From assembly GCA_036651815.1 (NCBI GenBank), contig JAVVXB010000020.1, positions 1 through 54,290 of the forward strand: 54,290 nucleotides of DNA, given 5' to 3'. The position numbers and the translations under genes are program-made. The stretch is from JAVVXB01 sp036651815 (GTDB lineage Bacteria > Bacillota > Clostridia > Christensenellales > CAG-138). The notes under the pieces were generated by a model. It did no database searches. It was given only the letters and a program-made list of their open reading frames with translations, and had not been told where the DNA came from. Shown one piece after another: positions 39,122 to 48,626 of this stretch (the stretch's first letter is position 1; every line of letters begins with the position of its first letter).

Positions 39122-40462
39122 ATGAAGGTTGCGTTGGAAACGTTGGGCTGCAAGGTAAACCACTATGAAACGCAGGCCATGCAGGAACTATTTGAGCAGG
39201 CTGGCTGGACGATTGTACCAGCCTCTCAATCTGCGGATGTATATGTGATCAATACCTGCACCGTTACCCAAGCCAGCGATCGCAAGTCCCGCCAGCTCAT
39301 CTCCCGCGTCCACAAAGTCAATCCGAACGCACTGATTGCCGTCGTCGGCTGCTATGCCGAAACAAATCCACAGCAAGCTGCTGCGTTTCCCGGCGTCGAA
39401 ATTCTCATTGGTACGCAGGGGCGCAAGGAAATCGTCTCCCGCGTGCAAGCGGCACTGACACAGCGGCAGTCCATTTTGATGCCCGGTAAGGATGGAATGC
39501 CGCATGATGCACCCGTGCCGCAGCCCCCGGAAATTTTCTCCGCCCATTTGGAACGGAAGAAAGGCTCGCAAGAATTTGAATCCCTCTCTGCCGTGCGTGA
39601 TGGTCGAACCCGCGCCACCCTGAAAATTCAGGATGGTTGCGTCAATTTCTGTTCCTACTGCATCATTCCTTATGCCCGTGGCCCAATATGCTCCCGCCCC
39701 TTGGTGGAAATCGCGCGCGAACTGCGTCTGCTGGCCGGTCAAGGTTATCGGGAAGTGGTACTCACCGGTATTCATTTAGCCAGTTATGGTCGCGAAACCG
39801 GAGAAGGCGACCTGCTGGATGTTTTGGCGCTCATCAAGGAAATTAACGGCATCGATCGTGTGCGGCTCGGCTCACTCGAACCAAAGTTTGTGGATGAACG
39901 TTTTGTCCAAGCCGTTGCCGAAAATTCGAAGATCTGCCGGCAATTTCATCTGTCACTGCAAAGTGGATCAGATTCAGTACTCCGGCGCATGAATCGGCGT
40001 TATACCACCGCCGAATATGCATACTCCGTTGCGCTGCTTAATGATGCAATGCCAAACTGTGCAGTCACTACGGATGTCATCGCCGGATTTTGCGGAGAAA
40101 CCCCAGCAGAACACAGCGAAACACTCGCCTTTTGCGAACGGATGCGCTTTGCGCGGATGCATGTATTCCCCTTCTCGGTGCGTCGTGGCACTGCCGCAGC
40201 CGTCATGGACGGACAGTTGTCTCAAGGTCTCAAGGAAGCCCGCGCGCATGAACTCATCGCGCTGGGCAAACGCCTGACCGACGAATTTCTGCTTCGACAA
40301 ATCGGAACCGTTGCCGAAGTGCTCATTGAACACGGCGGCGGCGGCTATACAAGCAATTATGTACGCGTACAATCCACCGGGGTCGTGGGTACGCTTGTGC
40401 AAATAATGATTACGGAGATTCAAAATGAAACTGCGATTGGAAAGGAGCTGACTCAACGATGA
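39122..40462 (+). CDS. mtaB: tRNA t6A37 methylthiotransferase MtaB
   Basis: A 446-aa protein starting MKVALETLGCKVNHYETQ. The N-terminal UPF0004 domain has Cys in LGCKVN, NTCTVT and VVGCYAE; the radical-SAM cluster is CVNFCSYCIIPYARGP; and the C-terminus looks like a TRAM domain. It adds a methylthio group to t6A37 of tRNAs reading ANN codons. GGAGG precedes the ATG at 39122. The last four bases of the gene overlap the start of the HIT gene. Confidence 0.95.
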   Translation: MKVALETLGCKVNHYETQAMQELFEQAGWTIVPASQSADVYVINTCTVTQASDRKSRQLISRVHKVNPNALIAVVGCYAETNPQQAAAFPGVEILIGTQGRKEIVSRVQAALTQRQSILMPGKDGMPHDAPVPQPPEIFSAHLERKKGSQEFESLSAVRDGRTRATLKIQDGCVNFCSYCIIPYARGPICSRPLVEIARELRLLAGQGYREVVLTGIHLASYGRETGEGDLLDVLALIKEINGIDRVRLGSLEPKFVDERFVQAVAENSKICRQFHLSLQSGSDSVLRRMNRRYTTAEYAYSVALLNDAMPNCAVTTDVIAGFCGETPAEHSETLAFCERMRFARMHVFPFSVRRGTAAAVMDGQLSQGLKEARAHELIALGKRLTDEFLLRQIGTVAEVLIEHGGGGYTSNYVRVQSTGVVGTLVQIMITEIQNETAIGKELTQR

Positions 40463-40803
40463 ACGATTGTATCTTTTGCAAAATTGTGGAGGGCACGATC
40501 CCGTCTAAGAAACTCTACGAAGACGATCTGGTGCTGGCCTTCCAAGACATCGATCCAAAGGCGCCCGTGCATGTGCTGATTATTCCCAAGCGACATATTG
40601 AGAGCGCTCAGACGTTAATTGCCGCCGACTACGTGGAGCTTTGCCACATGTTCGAAGTATCCCAGAAACTGGCCAGTGCACTTGGCATTGCCGATTCGGG
40701 CTACCGTGTTGTAACCAATGTCGGAGACGCAGGAGGCCAAAGTGTGCCCCACCTGCACCTGCATCTACTGGGTGGACGAGACATGACCTGGCCGCCGGGC
40801 TGA
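40459..40803 (+). CDS. HIT-family nucleotide hydrolase or transferase
   Basis: A 114-aa protein with CIFCKIVEGTIPSKKLYEDD at the start and the triad HLHLHLLGG near the end, matching the Hint/PKCI branch. These hydrolyse adenosine phosphoramidates and related mononucleotides. The ATG overlaps the mtaB stop, so the two are co-translated. A strong terminator follows at 40853. Confidence 0.95.
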   Translation: MNDCIFCKIVEGTIPSKKLYEDDLVLAFQDIDPKAPVHVLIIPKRHIESAQTLIAADYVELCHMFEVSQKLASALGIADSGYRVVTNVGDAGGQSVPHLHLHLLGGRDMTWPPG

Positions 40804-40852
40804 ACCGTTCCGTCTGCGTTTGCGCCAACAATATGTTTTGCGCGCTTTTATA

Positions 40853-40892
40853 GCACACGTAGTGATACAATTCTGCTACGTGTGCTTTTTTG
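40853..40892 (+). terminator. Terminator of mtaB-HIT
   Basis: GCACACGTAG (40853-40862) pairs perfectly with CTACGTGTGC (40876-40885), followed by TTTTTTG. Confidence 0.95.
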
Positions 40893-40910
40893 TTATGTAT
40901 TTGATATCGC

Positions 40911-40946
40911 CAAAAAAACATCTTCGACGCAAACGGTTTGATGTTT
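40911..40946 (-). terminator. Terminator of the metallophosphoesterase gene
   Basis: On the minus strand AAACATC (40946-40940) pairs with GATGTTT (40922-40916), enclosing a further small AAACCGTTT stem, and a TTTT run follows. It is convergent with the mtaB-HIT terminator. Confidence 0.75.
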
Positions 40947-40991
40947 TTAAATTGTCTTCAAAAATTCACTTTGGTACAATTTGATAACGTC

Positions 40992-41675
40992 TTAAATAAT
41001 TCTCTTCGGAACAAACTGTAGATAGTCCGCCGCAACAAATGTATATTGAACGCCGCCGCGCTCGCCGGAAAAAGCATGCTTATGCGCCGCTCCGTGAAGA
41101 TGCGCGTACACGACCTGATCGGCACCGTAATGTTCAATCAATTCCGTGAAACCGGAGGCTTGTCGCTTTTCGTTAAACGGTGGGAAATGTAGCATCACAA
41201 TCCGCATTTTATCGTCCGGCGCGGCCTTGAGGGACAGCTCCAACCGCTGCAATTCACGCAGGTAGATCTTTTCGTCCTCTGCAGTAAACGCCGCGCTGCC
41301 GGGGCAAGTCCAGCCACGTGTACCGCACACGCAGATATCCGCACGGCAAAAAACATCGTTTTGCAACGCATACATTCCCTTTGGCAGAACCCCACGCACG
41401 CGCGTCAGCGAGCTCCACCAGTAGTCGTGGTTGCCGCGCAACAGCAGCTTGTTGCCCGGCAATTCATCAATAAACGCAAGATCGGGCAACGCACCCGCTA
41501 GCTGCATTGCCCAGCTGATATCACCGGGAATCATCACAAGATCCTCTGCGCCCACAGTCGCCTGCCATGCCGCATAAAGCCGCGCAGTATGGTCGCGCCA
41601 GCTTTCGCCGAATACATCCATGGGCTTCTCTGCGGAAAATGACAGATGCAGATCTCCAATTGCGTATACTTGCAT
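40992..41675 (-). CDS. Calcineurin-like metallophosphoesterase
   Basis: A 227-aa protein with the complete binuclear metal set: GDLHLSF, PGDISWAMQ, RGNHDYWW, LHFPPF and VYAHLHG. The family includes phosphohydrolases of nucleotides, proteins and metabolites; the substrate is unknown. GGAGG precedes the ATG and there is no signal peptide. It is separated by 86 nt from the zinc-ribbon gene. Confidence 0.9.
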   Translation of the reverse strand: MQVYAIGDLHLSFSAEKPMDVFGESWRDHTARLYAAWQATVGAEDLVMIPGDISWAMQLAGALPDLAFIDELPGNKLLLRGNHDYWWSSLTRVRGVLPKGMYALQNDVFCRADICVCGTRGWTCPGSAAFTAEDEKIYLRELQRLELSLKAAPDDKMRIVMLHFPPFNEKRQASGFTELIEHYGADQVVYAHLHGAAHKHAFSGERGGVQYTFVAADYLQFVPKRII

Positions 41676-41761
41676 CCTTCATCCTCCTATTCTATTCTTT
41701 TTTGGGGAAAGAACAGAAGCCTTGCATAAGTTCAGCATGCTGCGCAGAGCATGCCGGCCTT

Positions 41762-42067
41762 TTATGCTTCCTGATCCTCTTCCTCTTCTTCAACGTCAGC
41801 AGTCAGCTCAACAAGATCGGGATCGATCTCCGCTGCATTTTCCAATTCGGCCTGCCGCTTCTGTTCCTTTAGGCACTCGGCGCACAGCTCCCCGCCACGG
41901 ACAGCCGGAGCTTCCCCACACTCGGAGCAAATCAGCGTTTCCTCCTCTTCGTCCTCCCGCTTGTCGCGCGCGACTACGCGGCGCATTTCGCGCAGACAGA
42001 CATTGCAGTACTCTTCATCTGCTCTGATGTAATTCAGCTCACACTTCGGACACTTTTTCAATGCCAT
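41762..42067 (-). CDS. Small zinc-ribbon protein
   Basis: A 101-aa protein I cannot name. It has two CxxC pairs in KKCPKCEL and YCNVCLREM, and two more in LICSECGEA and LCAECLKE, which should bind two zinc ions. A Lys/Arg/Glu-rich middle and a very acidic C-terminus (VEEEEEDQEA) follow. It lies 75 nt downstream of engB and may be read with it. A role in RNA, ribosome or polymerase binding is possible but not shown. Confidence 0.75.
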   Translation of the reverse strand: MALKKCPKCELNYIRADEEYCNVCLREMRRVVARDKREDEEEETLICSECGEAPAVRGGELCAECLKEQKRQAELENAAEIDPDLVELTADVEEEEEDQEA

Positions 42068-42142
42068 AGCTTTTCTTTAAACTCCCCTGATTTTACGGTA
42101 TACGGTTTACGCTGGATATTATGCTGAATTTTCAACAACATG

Positions 42143-42769
42143 TCAAGGGGCAATGTACTCTTGTTCTTCTGGTTTTACGGTATGGTCGGCTTGTATCTGC
42201 GCAATTCTAGTCAGCAACGCATCTTTTCCTTCGCCCGTTTCGGAAGAAAACGCGGTGGCAAAAGGTGGCGCACCCAGCGCTTTTGCACAAGCGTTGGCTG
42301 CCTGCGCACGCTTTGATTTGGCCAGCTTATCGGACTTGGTCGCCACCAATGTGAACGGAACCCCATAATAGAGTACCCATTCAAACATCTGCCGGTCCTC
42401 GGCAGAGGGTTCGTGGCGGATGTCCAGTAGCAAGAAAAGATGGTTTACCCGTCCCGCCGCCAGATAGTCACCCATCAGTTGACCCCAGCTCTGCCGCTCA
42501 GTCTTGCTGGTCTTGGCAAAGCCGTAGCCTGGCAGATCTACAAAATAGAGTTCCTTGTTGAACAGAAAATAATTGATCATCCGTGTCTTCCCAGGCGTGG
42601 ACGAGATTCTGGCCAACTTGTTTCGTCTCGTAATGCAGTTGATCAGGCTGGATTTGCCCACATTGCTACGCCCGACCACCGCGATCTCACACGGCAAAGC
42701 GGACGGATATCCTCCGCCCTGCCCTACCGATGTTATAAATTCCGCCTGTTTAATGGCGTATGGTTCCAT
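42143..42769 (-). CDS. engB: GTPase EngB/YsxC, ribosome biogenesis
   Basis: A 208-aa protein. The G1 loop is GRSNVGKSSLINCI, then the GKTR.MINYFLF block typical of EngB, G3 VDLPGYGFAK, G4 TKSDKL and G5 around FSSETGEG. It acts late in 50S assembly. It overlaps lonA by 20 nt, a conserved pairing in Bacillota. Confidence 0.96.
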   Translation of the reverse strand: MEPYAIKQAEFITSVGQGGGYPSALPCEIAVVGRSNVGKSSLINCITRRNKLARISSTPGKTRMINYFLFNKELYFVDLPGYGFAKTSKTERQSWGQLMGDYLAAGRVNHLFLLLDIRHEPSAEDRQMFEWVLYYGVPFTLVATKSDKLAKSKRAQAANACAKALGAPPFATAFSSETGEGKDALLTRIAQIQADHTVKPEEQEYIAP

Positions 42770-45125
42770 GTGTTACCTCAACGTAATTCAAACCAAGCAA
42801 CGGCTCGGCGGCGTGCGGCGCGACCGTCAACGCAGTTTTCAACACCTGTTCAATATGATCCGCAAAAACGAGGTGTAGTTCACTCTTCACCGTCTCCGGC
42901 ACGTCAAACAGGCTCTCGCGGTTATCCTCCGGCAATACAACCGTTGTGATGCCCGCACGCACGGCTGCCAACAGCTTCTCTCTCAACCCACCAATCGGCA
43001 GTACTCGTCCCCGCAGGGTGATCTCACCGGTCATGGCGACACTGGCCTTGACCGGAATGCCGGATAATGCGGAGACCAATGCCGTAGCCATCGCAACACC
43101 GGCTGACGGTCCGTCCTTCGGCACCGCGCCCTCTGGCACATGGATATGCACGTCCAATGTTTCCAGAAAACTCGGCTCAATATCAAATCGCTCCGCGTTG
43201 GCACGCACATAGGTCATGGCCGCCTTTGCAGATTCCTGCATGACATCGCCCAATTGTCCGGTCAGTTGCAGGGTTCCCTTGCCCGGCATGGCGGTTGCTT
43301 CGATTTCAAGTGTTTCACCGCCGACGCTGGTCCAAGCCAGTCCGGTGACCAACCCAACGGCATCCTTACGCGTATGCTCGTCGCGGCGGAACTTTCTCGG
43401 CCCCAGCCAGTCCGTCATGCGCGTTTCCGTCAATGTCATGCGCGTTTTCCCCTCCACCACCTCGCAGGCAGCCTTGCGGCAGACGCTGCCAATGACACGT
43501 TCAAGTTCCCTTACGCCCGCTTCCCGGGTATATCCGTCAATCAATGTCCCCAGCACAATGTCGGACAGCTTGAGATTTGTCTTCTTCAGCCCATGCTTTT
43601 CCATTTGTTTGGGTAGGAGATGTCGCCTGCCGATCTCCATCTTTTCGTCGATGAGATAGCTGGATACTTCAATGACCTCCATCCGGTCAAGCAGCGGCTT
43701 CGGAATCTGTCCGGCATCATTGGCGGTCGTCAGTAGCATACAGTGGGACAGATCATAGGGCAGCTCCAGAAAATGATCAACAAACGCATGATTCTGCGCA
43801 CTGTCGAGCACCTCCAACATGGCAGATGCCGGATCGCCGCGCGGATCGCTTGTCAGCTTGTCGATCTCGTCAAACAGCAATACAGGATTGATGGATTTCG
43901 CCTTGCGCATGGATTCAATAATGCGTCCCGGCTGTGCGCCAATATAGGTGCGGCGATGGCCGCGGATCTCCGCCTCGTCATGCACGCCGCCGAGACTCAT
44001 GCGAACAAAGTTCCGTCCCATGGCATCCGCAATGGCGCGAGCAATCGAGGTTTTTCCAACGCCCGGCGGCCCAACAAGACAGAGAATCTGCCCCTGTGGG
44101 TTACCGGTGAGCTTCTGCACGGCAAGACTCTCTACAATGCGGGTTTTAACACGATCCATTCCGTAATGATCACGATCCAGTATGGCACGCGCGTGGTCAA
44201 GGTCCAGATTGTCCTGCGTCTGCTCCGTCCATGGCAAATCCAGTATGCACTCAATATATGCCTGCGACATTGGCGTTTCGTGAGAGCCGGTGGGCAACTC
44301 CGCAAAACGGTCAATTTGCTTGCTCAGCACCTCGCGCACGGAATCCGGCATCGTCTTTTCGCCCATGCGGCGTTTATAGTCCGCAATGGTTTCGTCCTCA
44401 CCGTCTCCGAGTTCCTCGTGAACAGCTTTCAATTGTTCACGCAGAACGAATTCCTTCTGATTTTTCTCAATGGCCGACTTCACCTTCTGCTGAATACGCT
44501 CATCAACCTGCATAATCAACAGTTCGTTTTCGATCATGCTCAGCAAATCCATCGCACGCTGTTCCACCTGCGTTTGTTCCAATATCTTTTGCTTATCCTC
44601 AAGCTTGATGGCAACATGCTGGCCGATTCCATCCACAAACTGCGAAAACGCAGGCAGCGCCAGAATCGTCTCCCGCTGATCCTGCGTCAGCCGGTCACGC
44701 TTTTCAGCATGCTTTGCAAAACTCTCCGAGAGTCTGCGGCGCAATGCTTCGATGGTAACATCATCCGGTAGCGTCTCCTCCAGAAAACGGATGCGTGCGG
44801 TAAAATGCGGCGCTTCCTCCGTAAATTCCTCGACCTCGGCTCGCGCAATGCCAATGACCAGCAGATGCACCGTATCACCTTGGATACGGAAAACCTGCCG
44901 AATCCGGCAAACCGTGCCAATCCGGAAGATATCGCTCGTGCTGATATCCACAATTTTAGAATTCTGTTGTGCCGTAAAGAAAGCATATCCTTCATCCGAA
45001 ACGGCGGCCTCCATAGCGGACAGCGTCTTTTTTCGCCCGATATCACAATGTATAATTTCCCCGGGCAGCACGGTGATACCGCGCAGCGGAATGATGGGCA
45101 GTGTTGTTGTTCCTATAAATTCCAT
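42750..45125 (-). CDS. lonA: ATP-dependent protease Lon
   Basis: A 791-aa protein. The start is the ATG at 45125 (MEFIGTTTLPIIPLRG), 8 nt after GAGGGG; another ATG two codons upstream is close behind. It has the N-terminal substrate domain, the Walker A GPPGVGKTSIARAIADA, Walker B LLFDEIDKL, and the C-terminal protease domain with the catalytic Ser in PKDGPSAGVAMATAL and Lys in the following ITLRGRVLPIGG-LREK block. It degrades damaged and regulatory proteins. It has its own promoter upstream and lies after lonB and before engB. Confidence 0.97.
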   Translation of the reverse strand: MEFIGTTTLPIIPLRGITVLPGEIIHCDIGRKKTLSAMEAAVSDEGYAFFTAQQNSKIVDISTSDIFRIGTVCRIRQVFRIQGDTVHLLVIGIARAEVEEFTEEAPHFTARIRFLEETLPDDVTIEALRRRLSESFAKHAEKRDRLTQDQRETILALPAFSQFVDGIGQHVAIKLEDKQKILEQTQVEQRAMDLLSMIENELLIMQVDERIQQKVKSAIEKNQKEFVLREQLKAVHEELGDGEDETIADYKRRMGEKTMPDSVREVLSKQIDRFAELPTGSHETPMSQAYIECILDLPWTEQTQDNLDLDHARAILDRDHYGMDRVKTRIVESLAVQKLTGNPQGQILCLVGPPGVGKTSIARAIADAMGRNFVRMSLGGVHDEAEIRGHRRTYIGAQPGRIIESMRKAKSINPVLLFDEIDKLTSDPRGDPASAMLEVLDSAQNHAFVDHFLELPYDLSHCMLLTTANDAGQIPKPLLDRMEVIEVSSYLIDEKMEIGRRHLLPKQMEKHGLKKTNLKLSDIVLGTLIDGYTREAGVRELERVIGSVCRKAACEVVEGKTRMTLTETRMTDWLGPRKFRRDEHTRKDAVGLVTGLAWTSVGGETLEIEATAMPGKGTLQLTGQLGDVMQESAKAAMTYVRANAERFDIEPSFLETLDVHIHVPEGAVPKDGPSAGVAMATALVSALSGIPVKASVAMTGEITLRGRVLPIGGLREKLLAAVRAGITTVVLPEDNRESLFDVPETVKSELHLVFADHIEQVLKTALTVAPHAAEPLLGLNYVEVTHGTIRH

Positions 45126-45147
45126 GTTCATTTCCCCTCTATCGCAA

Positions 45148-45210
45148 GCGGAGCAATTCTCCGCACCAGTGATTGCAATATAGTATAACGAACAATGCGA
45201 ATTTGTGCAA
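45148..45210 (-). promoter_or_regulatory. lonA promoter and leader hairpin
   Basis: TTGCAC (45210-45205), 17 nt, TATACT (45187-45182) on the minus strand. In the leader GCGGAG/CTCCGC (45148-45153 with 45159-45164) forms a 6-bp stem. A CGGCT/AGCCG palindrome lies just upstream of the -35 box. No CIRCE or CtsR-like box was recognised. Confidence 0.75.
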
Positions 45211-45265
45211 CGGCTGACAGCCGACATATTGTGACACGCTTCCGTATAAATTGTGAACGATTTTG

Positions 45266-46960
45266 TTACAGTTCTACAGCTTGCTGTGGTTTTTCCGCTG
45301 CAGCGGCCGCTACCTGCCTACCAAATTCCTGCGTCTGCTGCGTTGGGTTGGCAAAAGCAGCGTCGTAGACCTGCTCCACCGTCTCCACAGAAATCACTTC
45401 GGCCGGCAAAGTATGATACTCCTCCTCATCGTTTGCTTTTGGGATAATAATACGCACCGCACCCGCCTCGATTGCTGCCTGAATCTTATCCCGGACGCCG
45501 CCGACGGCACGAACTTCCCCATGGATGGTGACCTCGCCCGTTGCAGACAACAACGGTAGCGGCGGCACGTTTATCAGTACGCTGTAGAGAACAATGGCGA
45601 TGGCCACCCCGGCAGAAGGCCCATCTGCCGGTAACCCCCCTGGAATGTTAAAGCGAATTTCATATTGATCCAGCTTAAACCCAGTCATTCGCTGTACGGC
45701 ACATAGCACGTTTTCAACAGAGCCGCGTGCAGTACTTTTCCGTCGAAGCTTGCGTCCCCGCGCTTCCAGCTCCTCCTCTTCCACAATGCCGTTAAGAATC
45801 AGGCAACCGCGCCCATCTGCGGCGGGCGTTGCCGTACATTCCAGCTCCATGGTCAATCCCGGTCCGCCGGTGGTAACTGCCAGAATGCTCGTGCGGCCCA
45901 CACGCGGCCTGGCGTCAAGCTTTGCGAGATACGATGGCGTGTAATTGCAGGTGCGTGCCACCCAGAGCACATCCGTTTCCGTAATGTTCTTGCGTCCTTC
46001 ATTGTAGGCAATGCCAGCCGAAAGCTGCACGATATTCACCGCATCCCGTCCGCTGTGCGCATACTTTGCGCATTGCTCCGCAGCCCCTTGGCTGATGGTA
46101 CTGCCCGCGCGCTTTGCCGCACCCATTGTCACCTCAGTCAGTTCGGAAGGCGTTAACATCCGAAAATGCAGCTCTATGCAGCGGGAACGCAGGGCTGGCG
46201 GAATTTCCTCCGGCTGACGTGTCGTCGCGCCAATCAGCCGAAAATCCGCAGGTAGTCCATTTCGAAAGATATCGTGAATATGCGCTGGAATCGTGGTATT
46301 ATCCGGGGAATAATATGCGCTCTCGAACCGAACGCGCCGATCCTCCAGAACCTTGAGCAATTTGTTCATCTGCATGGGATGCAGTTCTCCAATCTCATCG
46401 AGGAACAATACCCCGCAGTGCGCACGGGTCACCGCCCCTGCCTTTGGCTGCGGTACACCAAGCCCGCCCAGGCTGCCCGCGCCCTGATAGATCGGGTCGT
46501 GTACGCTGCCGATCAACGGATCAGCAATCGCCCGCTCGTCGAAACGGATACAGGTTGCATCCATCTCCACAAACTGCGCTTCCTCCGTAAACGGTGAATC
46601 TGACCGTTTCTTTGCTTCCTCCAAAACAAGCCGCGCCGCACAGGTTTTGCCGATGCCCGGTGGTCCATAGATGAGGACATGTTGCGGGTTTGGGCCGCAA
46701 ATGGCCGCTTCCAGCGCGCGGATGCCTTCCTGCTGGCCAATGATGTCCGCAAAGCATCTTGGGCGCGTCAGCTCGCTAAGCGGTTCACTAAGCGATTGCG
46801 CACGCAGCTTCGCCAGCCGTGCCAATTCCTGCTTGCTTTCCTTTTGCCCAGTCTCTGGTACTGAGACCGCTTTTTGTGTACGCTTGGACTGCACTGCCAC
46901 AAACCAAATAACCACCAGCAGCAGCCCGATCTGTATTATCCATGTCCATGCTGATTCCAT
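45266..46960 (-). CDS. lonB: ATP-dependent protease LonB (membrane-linked)
   Basis: A 564-aa protein of LonB length. An N-terminal membrane helix (TWIIQIGLLLVVIWFVA) anchors it. Walker A is YGPPGIGKTCAARLVLEEA, Walker B VLFLDEIGELHP, and the protease Ser and Lys lie in LPADGPSAGVAIAIVL and after EVRAVGGVRDKIQAA. LonB is associated with sporulation in Bacillus, but here its presence alone does not prove spore formation. The ATG at 46960 lies 7 nt after an extended -10 box with no ribosome-binding site. It is followed by lonA, 140 nt away. Confidence 0.94.
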   Translation of the reverse strand: MESAWTWIIQIGLLLVVIWFVAVQSKRTQKAVSVPETGQKESKQELARLAKLRAQSLSEPLSELTRPRCFADIIGQQEGIRALEAAICGPNPQHVLIYGPPGIGKTCAARLVLEEAKKRSDSPFTEEAQFVEMDATCIRFDERAIADPLIGSVHDPIYQGAGSLGGLGVPQPKAGAVTRAHCGVLFLDEIGELHPMQMNKLLKVLEDRRVRFESAYYSPDNTTIPAHIHDIFRNGLPADFRLIGATTRQPEEIPPALRSRCIELHFRMLTPSELTEVTMGAAKRAGSTISQGAAEQCAKYAHSGRDAVNIVQLSAGIAYNEGRKNITETDVLWVARTCNYTPSYLAKLDARPRVGRTSILAVTTGGPGLTMELECTATPAADGRGCLILNGIVEEEELEARGRKLRRKSTARGSVENVLCAVQRMTGFKLDQYEIRFNIPGGLPADGPSAGVAIAIVLYSVLINVPPLPLLSATGEVTIHGEVRAVGGVRDKIQAAIEAGAVRIIIPKANDEEEYHTLPAEVISVETVEQVYDAAFANPTQQTQEFGRQVAAAAAEKPQQAVEL

Positions 46961-46967
46961 ACCAAAT

Positions 46968-47000
46968 AGTATGGCATTTTTTGTCTGGATCTATTATACT
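46968..47000. promoter_or_regulatory. Divergent leaderless promoters of lonB and cls
   Basis: Minus: TGCCATACT with hexamer 46973-46968 and 7 nt to the lonB ATG. Plus: TATACT at 46995-47000 and 6 nt to the cls ATG at 47007. The two start codons are only 46 nt apart, so long leaders cannot fit. A palindrome CCATAC/GTATGG (46957-46976 region) covers the lonB start codon and -10 box. Confidence 0.6.
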
Positions 47001-47006
47001 CAACGT

Positions 47007-48542
47007 ATGAAACAGTTATTTAGTAAAATTTTTTCACGTGTCACGCTTGTTGGCTTTTTTATTGTGATTCAAATTCTGGCATTGTCGGCAGCAATTATCC
47101 TCTTTGGCAACTATTTCGCGTATTTCTATGGATTCTGCCTGCTGCTTTCTGCCGCAATTGTCATTCACATTGTCAATGGTAACAGCAACCCTTCCTACAA
47201 AATCGCCTGGATCATCCCCATCATGGCGCTGCCCGTGTTTGGCTCTCTGCTGTATCTGGTTTTCGGCAAGAACCGTCTGAGCCGCCGGGAACAAGCAAAG
47301 ATGCGTTCCCTAACTGAAAAATTTCGCGCGGCCATGTCCACCGATTCTTCCGCCACCGGCTTATTGAAGGCAGAACATCCCGAGGCCGCGCTGATGAGCA
47401 ACTACATCCGCCATGCCTCCGCTACGCCGGTGTTCAATCACACAGAAACTGCCTATCTTCCGGTTGGAGAAGTGTATTTTTCTGTTTTAACGGAGGAGCT
47501 TAAAAAAGCCAGGAAATTCATCTTTCTGGAGTATTATATCATTCAATCCGGCCGTATGTGGGACGAAATTCACGCCATTCTGGTGGAAAAAGCCCAGCAA
47601 GGGCTGGATGTACGCGTCATGTACGATGACTTTGGCTGTATGTTTAAGCTGCCGGACGGATATGACAAGATTTTAGAAGCCGAGGGCGTGCACGCCTGCA
47701 TCTTCAACCGTTTTCTACCGATTCTTTCGTCGCGCTTTAACAATCGCGATCACCGTAAGATTGCGGTCATCGACGGCAACGTTGGTTTTACCGGCGGCAT
47801 CAATTTTGCGGACCGCTATATCAATGCCGGCGGCTACGAAGGCCATTGGCTGGACAGCGGCGTGTTGCTGCGTGGCGAAGCAGTCTGGGCGCTTACAGCC
47901 ATGTTTCTCTCCATCTGGGACTTTGTTACCCAGCAGGATGATCTTTTTTCCAAATATGCACCTGATCCTGCCTTTTTGAAAACCGTTTCCAACGATGGCT
48001 TTGTGCAGCCCTTTACGGACACGCCACTGGACAGCGAGTCCACCGGTGAAACCGTTTACATGAATATCATCAACCGCGCACAGAAATATGTATACATCAA
48101 TACACCATATCTCATCATCGACAACGAGATGATCACCGCGTTGACCACCGCCGCTAAATGCGGTGTAGATATACGCCTTGTTACCCCCGCCAAATCCGAC
48201 AGCAAGCTGGTGCAGGAAATGACCCGCTCCTATTATCAGCAGCTCATGGAGGCAGGCGTCAAAATCTACGAATATACCCCCGGCATGGTGCATGCAAAAA
48301 CCTTTGTTTCAGACGACCGATTTGGCGTCGTGGGTACAATTAACTTGGACTACCGCAGTCTCTTCCTGCACTTTGAATGCGCCGCGTGGATGTACGCAAC
48401 CAGTGCCGTCACCACCATGAAAGATTCATTTTTAGAAGAATTGACCGTCTGTATACCCGTTACTCCAGAAATGTGCCGTGAACAATCGCGCTTTCAGCTC
48501 ATCAAGCGCGGCATCCTGCGGGTACTCGCGCCGCTGTTTTAA
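47007..48542 (+). CDS. cls: Cardiolipin synthase, phospholipase D family
   Basis: A 511-aa protein. Two N-terminal helices (~10-35 and ~38-60) are followed by a PLDN-like segment and two HKD motifs: RDHRKIAVIDGNVGFTGG and MVHAKTFVSDDRFGVVGT. It condenses two phosphatidylglycerol molecules to cardiolipin at the membrane. It interrupts the tig-clp-lon cluster, is divergent from lonB, and is convergent with the LD-carboxypeptidase gene behind a bidirectional terminator. Confidence 0.95.
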   Translation: MKQLFSKIFSRVTLVGFFIVIQILALSAAIILFGNYFAYFYGFCLLLSAAIVIHIVNGNSNPSYKIAWIIPIMALPVFGSLLYLVFGKNRLSRREQAKMRSLTEKFRAAMSTDSSATGLLKAEHPEAALMSNYIRHASATPVFNHTETAYLPVGEVYFSVLTEELKKARKFIFLEYYIIQSGRMWDEIHAILVEKAQQGLDVRVMYDDFGCMFKLPDGYDKILEAEGVHACIFNRFLPILSSRFNNRDHRKIAVIDGNVGFTGGINFADRYINAGGYEGHWLDSGVLLRGEAVWALTAMFLSIWDFVTQQDDLFSKYAPDPAFLKTVSNDGFVQPFTDTPLDSESTGETVYMNIINRAQKYVYINTPYLIIDNEMITALTTAAKCGVDIRLVTPAKSDSKLVQEMTRSYYQQLMEAGVKIYEYTPGMVHAKTFVSDDRFGVVGTINLDYRSLFLHFECAAWMYATSAVTTMKDSFLEELTVCIPVTPEMCREQSRFQLIKRGILRVLAPLF

Positions 48543-48626
48543 GCACCTTGCTTGGTCAAAACCATCCGTTTCGAATCTCAGGTCATCAATCGTGTATACG
48601 TATGGATAACGCGCATGCAACAATCC

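Noticed and set aside
38062..39153. A 363-codon minus-strand frame opposite prmA
   Set aside because: It is the antisense shadow of prmA plus the tandem repeats; prmA has clear family motifs.
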